Below are positions 60,103 to 64,000 of a DNA stretch of 64,000 bases, piece after piece (within the stretch, counting starts at the first letter, position 1; each line of letters opens with the position of its first letter). Position numbers and translations under genes: made by a program. The notes beneath the pieces were generated by a model, which did no database searches, was not told the origin of the DNA, and saw only the letters and a list, made by a program, of their open reading frames with translations. The DNA is from JASHVB01 sp035523995 (GTDB taxonomy: Bacteria; Pseudomonadota; Alphaproteobacteria; Acetobacterales; Acetobacteraceae): NCBI GenBank assembly GCA_035523995.1, contig DATKPQ010000143.1:1-64000 (forward strand), read 5' to 3'.

Positions 60103-61050
60103 TTAAGGTGTCACGTGCCCGATGAACTTCTCCGGCGGCCGCGTGCCCCATTGCGAGCGCAGCCCCTCCTCCGCCGACACCAAATTCCCACCGTTATGCA
60201 CATTCAGCCGGTCGGTATCGGCCCAGTGCTCGTGCACGCGCCGCCACGGATCGGCCCAGTAATCGTACACCTGGCTGCCGAGGAGATGCCGTCCGATCCC
60301 CCACATGTGCTCGTACTTGCCCATGTGCGCCAGATGTTCGTGGCCCATGAATACGTCGTCGATGTCCTGCACTTCGAACGAAAAGTGGTTCAGCCCGGTC
60401 CGCTCGTTCCTCATGCAGAAGAACGCATGGTGGTCCACATAGTCGTCGCCGCAATCCAACCGGCTGAACTGGCCGATGATGTTGTCGGTCGACCCCGCAT
60501 AGACATCGTCAGAGCACACCAGGCCCAGAGTCTCGCGGAACCAGCGCACCGTCTCCTGGTTGCGCGGCGAGCCCATCACCGCGTGGCCGATGCGTTTTAC
60601 CCGTGACGGGCCGGCATCGATCCGCATCACCTCGCCGGCGCGGTTCAGCGGCTCCAGCCCCGAGTTCACCGCCTGCCGCGGCGCCGCAATCGGCGCCGAG
60701 GGCTCGATCCCGTACACCACCTCGATCGTGTAGCCATTCGGCTCCGTCAGCCGCACGCGCTTGCCGCCGCCAGGTTCATCGATAGTCTCGATGCCGGAGG
60801 TACCGGGCAGTTTTGCCAGTGTCTTCAGATCGTCCTCATCAGCCACGTACCAGGCAAACCCGAGGAAGCCCGGATCGCCTTTCTCCGTCACATGGAGGTG
60901 GTGGTTCGGATCGGTGCCGCGCATATACAGCGCGTGCGGCGTGCGTTCGGCACGCACCATGCCGAACGCGGTCAGGAATTCCTCCTCCGCATCCAGGTCC
61001 GGCGCGCGCAGCCGGCCGAAGGCAAGATCGGACACTTTGACAACGGACAT
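60103..61050 (-). CDS. VOC-superfamily extradiol dioxygenase-like protein
   Basis: A 315-residue protein of the type I extradiol dioxygenase (2,3-dihydroxybiphenyl dioxygenase-like) family, with two VOC domains. The N-terminal domain has KVSDLAFGRLRAPDLDAEEE and EPNGYTIEVVYG; the C-terminal one has VKRIGHAVMGSPRNQETVRW and GLNHFSFEVQDIDDVFMGHE, where the iron-binding histidines are expected. A third ligand (usually Glu) is not obvious in the end part, DYWADPWRRVHEHWADTD. Substrate unknown. It is monocistronic. Confidence 0.83.
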   Translation of the reverse strand: MSVVKVSDLAFGRLRAPDLDAEEEFLTAFGMVRAERTPHALYMRGTDPNHHLHVTEKGDPGFLGFAWYVADEDDLKTLAKLPGTSGIETIDEPGGGKRVRLTEPNGYTIEVVYGIEPSAPIAAPRQAVNSGLEPLNRAGEVMRIDAGPSRVKRIGHAVMGSPRNQETVRWFRETLGLVCSDDVYAGSTDNIIGQFSRLDCGDDYVDHHAFFCMRNERTGLNHFSFEVQDIDDVFMGHEHLAHMGKYEHMWGIGRHLLGSQVYDYWADPWRRVHEHWADTDRLNVHNGGNLVSAEEGLRSQWGTRPPEKFIGHVTP

Positions 61051-61119
61051 TGCTTCCCTCCCGTCCCGGTGAACCGGCTACGGCGGCATTCTACGCGAAG
61101 CAGCGATGGATGAGCAAAG

Positions 61120-61419
61120 TCAAGTAAAGTGCTGCAGCGCCCCGGCGATGACGACCGGCTCCACATCCGATTGCGCCATCATGTACCCGCCAGCCACGCT
61201 CGGAGGTGCATCGAACGGCGACCTGGCCGGTAGCACCGTCTGCCAGTCCGGCGACAGCGTGCTGAATTCGACCAGCAGCGAGGGCGTGGCCGGATCGGCG
61301 AACGCTGCCCCACTGACGTGCAGCGGATCCGGCGACGGCCCATCAGCCGGCGTCAAAAACGTCCATCCGGTGCTCTCGAGCGAACCGGCGATTGCCGCAC
61401 TCGAAACCGTATCGGCCAT
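61120..61419 (-). CDS. Small hypothetical protein downstream of the kinase
   Basis: A 99-residue ORF 23 bases after the hybrid kinase stop on the same strand, so it may share its transcript. It reads SLESTGWTFLTPADGPSPDP and VEFSTLSPDWQTVLPARSPF. No known domain, signal peptide or membrane segment is evident. Its existence rests on position and reading-frame length. Confidence 0.5.
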   Translation of the reverse strand: MADTVSSAAIAGSLESTGWTFLTPADGPSPDPLHVSGAAFADPATPSLLVEFSTLSPDWQTVLPARSPFDAPPSVAGGYMMAQSDVEPVVIAGALQHFT

Positions 61420-61442
61420 ATGCCACTGCCCCTGTCGCAGGC

Positions 61443-63320
61443 TTACCTTGAGTGCGGCTGTACGTCGGGAGCGGCAGCCGCGTCGTCAAGAAGCGACGCA
61501 GCGTGTCCCGCCGATAGTGCCCTGCCGATCGCACTGAGCAAGTCGTCCACGGCAAACGGCTTGGTGATGCAATCATTCATGCCGGCCTCGCGATAGATCG
61601 GCAACCGATCGGGCGTCGCATCGGCCGTCAGGCCGATGATCGGTACCTTGCCGGCACGGCCGGGCAGGGCGCGGATCTGTCTTGTGGCCGCAATTCCGTC
61701 CAGGTCCGGCATGAAAACGTCCATCAACACGACGTCGGGTACTGCGCCCGCTGCCAAGGCGGCCACCGCCATCGCGCCATCCTCCGCAAGCTGCACCACG
61801 CAACCGGCCTGCCGCAGCACCGCCTCGGCGAGTTTACGGTTGGAGGCCACATCGTCCACCACCAGCACCCGCTGCCCCGTGATGGGCCGGGGTTCGAAGC
61901 GGAGGGGCGGACGTTCGCCGGGCGAATCCACAACGGGCAGCGGCAGTTCCGCGGTGAACACGCTGCCCACGTCATCCCGACCCGGCCGATATTGCAACGT
62001 GCCGCCCATCGCTTGCGCCAATGATGCCGTGATCGCCAGCCCCAGCCCGGTGCCCTCCGTCGCCGCCATATCGAGCGGCCGCCGTGCAATGTCCTGGAAC
62101 AGATGCGGACGCAGCGTCGCGGGAACGCCACGGCCGGTGTCGGTGACTTCCAGGCGCAGCAGGCCAGGCCTCGGGTGCCAGGATGCCGACAGCGTTACCC
62201 GGCCACCGGCGGGCGTGAACTTCAGCGCGTTGCCGAGCAGGTTCAGCAGGATTTGCCGCACACGCAGCGGGTCGGCGCGCACGAAGGCGGGCACGCCGGG
62301 GGCTTGGTCCAGATCAAGGAAAACACACTTCGCGGCCGCGGTATCCGACAGCACCTCGATACTGTCCTGCAGGATTTTCCCCAGCGCAGTCGGCTGCGGA
62401 TTGAGCTGGAAACTGCCCGCCTCGACCCCGGCGAGGTCCAGGATGTCGTTGATAATGGCAAGCAGGTGCTTGCCGGATTGCTCCAGCACGACGGCACGTT
62501 CGCGCGGTTCGCCGTCGAGCCGCGGGTCGCGGGTCAACGCCTGCGCCATGCCGAGCATGCCGTTCAGCGGCGTACGCAGTTCGTGGCTCATGCGGGCCAG
62601 GAAGCGGGACTTGGCCTGGTTGGCACGCTCTGCTTCGTCGCGGGCCGCGGTCACAGTGGCAACCGAGGTTTGCTCGGCCTCCTCCTTGGCGACCGCGATC
62701 AGCAGCAGCGAGGTGCCAGTCAGAAACACGACGCCAATCATCGCCATCACTCTGAACCACGGCGATGCGGGCAGATCGAACGCGATCCGGTCCAACGGCA
62801 TCCACAGCGCCATAGCCGCGCGGAGGAATTGCATGGCGGCGTCAGCGCCAAACAGCGCCGCAAGGGCGCCGCGCGATGACAGATCGGAGCCGGGCCGGCG
62901 GCGAAGGAACTCGCGCATGCATAGGGACTGGTAGCCGCCGAGGAGGATGGAACCACCGACCACGCGGTACAAAAGATTTTGGTAGAAGATCGGAACCTGA
63001 CAGGCGAGCAACCAAATGCACGCACCCGTCACGGTGGCAAGCGCCGAGCTAGGCCGGCGCTCAAACCGGCGTGCCCCAGCCCAGCTAATGCCGGCCCCGA
63101 GGATCATCAGTGTCACGGCTACCTGAACCGAAACCCAGTGCGGCAGGACGTCGCGACCGAGCGCCAGGGCCGTTGCGACGGCGCCCAACAACTCGGCGAT
63201 GCCCCAAATGGCCAGCGCCACCAGCGTTCGGTCGCGGCGCCAGAGCCAGAGCTGCAGCAGGCCAAGGAAGCCGAGCAGCAGAATCGTGAAGCGAAGAATC
63301 GTGGCAGTCTGTACTGGCAT
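61443..63320 (-). CDS. Hybrid sensor histidine kinase/response regulator
   Basis: A 625-residue membrane sensor kinase. Six or seven hydrophobic segments lie in residues 8-210 (for example FTILLLGFLGLLQLWLW). The dimerisation helix has H246 in RMSHELRTPLNGML. The ATPase N-box has N364 (LLNLLGNALKFTP), followed by DTGRGVP and GTGLGLAI. A receiver domain lies at 484-605 with D534 in VLMDVFMPDLDG and K587 in TKPF. The ATG at 63320 is chosen, since the upstream 43 residues look unlike a kinase start. It is divergent from the exoprotein gene, so it may control surface functions, but this is inference. Confidence 0.9.
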   Translation of the reverse strand: MPVQTATILRFTILLLGFLGLLQLWLWRRDRTLVALAIWGIAELLGAVATALALGRDVLPHWVSVQVAVTLMILGAGISWAGARRFERRPSSALATVTGACIWLLACQVPIFYQNLLYRVVGGSILLGGYQSLCMREFLRRRPGSDLSSRGALAALFGADAAMQFLRAAMALWMPLDRIAFDLPASPWFRVMAMIGVVFLTGTSLLLIAVAKEEAEQTSVATVTAARDEAERANQAKSRFLARMSHELRTPLNGMLGMAQALTRDPRLDGEPRERAVVLEQSGKHLLAIINDILDLAGVEAGSFQLNPQPTALGKILQDSIEVLSDTAAAKCVFLDLDQAPGVPAFVRADPLRVRQILLNLLGNALKFTPAGGRVTLSASWHPRPGLLRLEVTDTGRGVPATLRPHLFQDIARRPLDMAATEGTGLGLAITASLAQAMGGTLQYRPGRDDVGSVFTAELPLPVVDSPGERPPLRFEPRPITGQRVLVVDDVASNRKLAEAVLRQAGCVVQLAEDGAMAVAALAAGAVPDVVLMDVFMPDLDGIAATRQIRALPGRAGKVPIIGLTADATPDRLPIYREAGMNDCITKPFAVDDLLSAIGRALSAGHAASLLDDAAAAPDVQPHSR

Positions 63321-63650
63321 AAGTGAGTCGGGTTCGGCGGCGACCGGTACGATGCTTACCTGAATGGGCAGCAGAGGCCAACGATCCGGCACGAGAGCCA
63401 GGATTGCGGTGCAGGCGATTTCCGAAGGCGAGGGCGGGCCGAAAACCAAACCCGTTTCGAAGTCGCACGGCGATCGGCCCCGCCGCGGTAGCGCGTCAGC
63501 GGCTCTTCGAAACGGGTTTCAACGCATACGCTCGCAAAAGCCGCAACCATTACAGATCACCGAAATGTGAGCCCGTTTCTGTGACAAATCATTGCCGTTC
63601 GTCAAGCACGGTTCGCTACCGTCTTGCCATCCATGGGGAGGGACGTTGCC
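63321..63650. promoter_or_regulatory. Divergent regulatory region with a 15-bp inverted repeat
   Basis: 330 bases between the kinase and the exoprotein start. It contains a perfect inverted repeat, AAACCCGTTTCGAAG at 63448-63462 and CTTCGAAACGGGTTT at 63505-63519, 42 bases apart. The spacing is right for a long stem or a paired operator. No gene is seen. Confidence 0.7.
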
Positions 63651-64000
63651 ATGCGCCGGACTGGCCCGCTGCGTACGACCGTTCCAGCGTTCGCAGTACT
63701 GGTTTGGGCCGGCGTGGCCGGGGCACAGCCCGCACCGAACGCGCAACCTTCGGGCGGCACCGTTGTCGCGGGTAGCGCCGCGATTACCCAATCCGCAAGC
63801 GCAACTACCATCCAACAGGCAACGCAGCGCGCCGCTATCAATTGGCAAAGCTTCAATATCGGCCGCCAGCAGACTGTGCAATTCCAGCAGCCGTCCACGG
63901 CTGCGGTCGCGCTCAATCGCGTAGTAGGACCAAATCCCTCCCAAATCGCCGGGCGCATCGACGCCAACGGCCAGGTGATCATCACCAACCAGTCCGGCGT
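63651..64000 (+). CDS. Filamentous haemagglutinin-like two-partner secretion exoprotein (start only)
   Basis: The first 116 codons of a large exoprotein, cut by the window edge. The leader is MRRTGPLRTTVPAFAVLVWA followed by GVAGAQ, a Sec signal peptide. The TPS secretion domain then begins, with TVVAGSAAITQSASATTIQQ, RAAINWQSFNIGRQQTVQFQ and ALNRVVGPNPSQIAGRID. These are the INWQ-F-IG and NRV motifs of the FHA N-terminal domain. A TpsB outer-membrane partner would be expected next to it beyond the window. The protein would be secreted and carry the adhesive or toxic part later. GGGGAGGG lies about 10 bases before the start. Confidence 0.9.
   Translation, partial: MRRTGPLRTTVPAFAVLVWAGVAGAQPAPNAQPSGGTVVAGSAAITQSASATTIQQATQRAAINWQSFNIGRQQTVQFQQPSTAAVALNRVVGPNPSQIAGRIDANGQVIITNQSG

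Noticed and set aside
1..64000. CRISPR arrays, rRNA operons and tRNA genes
   Set aside because: No regularly spaced direct repeats, no rRNA sequence and no T-loop motif in a cloverleaf context were recognised by eye. A tRNA scan would settle it.

Overview
The window is GC-rich DNA from an alphaproteobacterium, most likely a member of the Rhodospirillales close to Acetobacteraceae. That placement is inferred from the hopanoid genes hpnH and hpnG, an L-sorbosone-dehydrogenase-like protein, a Hint-domain surface protein, and the gene order aroQ-accB-accC. No rRNA, tRNA or CRISPR array was recognised. Both ends cut through genes: an RpoD-like sigma factor on the left and a filamentous-haemagglutinin-like exoprotein on the right.

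Layout. 1-9.3 kb holds a sigma factor, gpt, an FkbM methyltransferase, csaA, a gamma-glutamyltransferase, a deazaflavin-type nitroreductase, a creatininase-family amidohydrolase, a Crp-family regulator, a secreted dienelactone-hydrolase-like protein and a RidA protein. 9.5-17.8 kb looks catabolic and runs on the plus strand: alpha/beta hydrolase, double ABM-domain protein, DUF35 plus thiolase-like pair, luciferase-like monooxygenase, MmgE/PrpD protein and a TcuA-like flavoprotein. 18-25.3 kb looks like a surface or secretion locus: a 1078-residue glycine-rich Hint protein, a sulfotransferase, a GNAT acetyltransferase, a DUF6916 protein and three tandem tail-collar proteins, with no other phage genes. 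25.5-30.8 kb is an isoprenoid/hopanoid locus (ispA-dxs diverging from ispH-hpnH). 31.9-37.4 kb is a decayed island with fragments of IS256-, IS66- and IS630-type transposases, an XRE regulator and two small genes. 37.5-52.8 kb is mixed: sorbosone-type dehydrogenase, a DUF2325 pseudogene, a molybdenum hydroxylase large subunit, ligD, an MFS carrier with a C-terminal ABM-like domain, a beta-propeller/regulator/DUF899 group, an SRPBCC protein, hpnG, dps and a small lipoprotein. 53-64 kb has a SirB1-type protein, bfd-bfr behind a perfect Fur-like palindrome, kup, aroQ-accB-accC, a VOC dioxygenase, a hybrid histidine kinase and the start of a two-partner-secretion exoprotein.

How they fit together. 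Dxs, IspH and IspA supply C5-C15 precursors, while HpnH and HpnG build the extended hopanoid side chain. Bfd, Bfr and Dps store and release iron. AroQ, AccB and AccC are housekeeping. The Hint protein, tail-collar proteins, modifying enzymes and exoprotein suggest investment in the cell surface. Two families of dispersed palindromic repeats are scattered between genes: five copies of a motif near GAGGAGCGAAGCGACGAAGC, and a roughly 186-bp element present at both 9.3 kb and 57.4 kb.

All function calls come from reading translated sequence and known family motifs. No database search was run.
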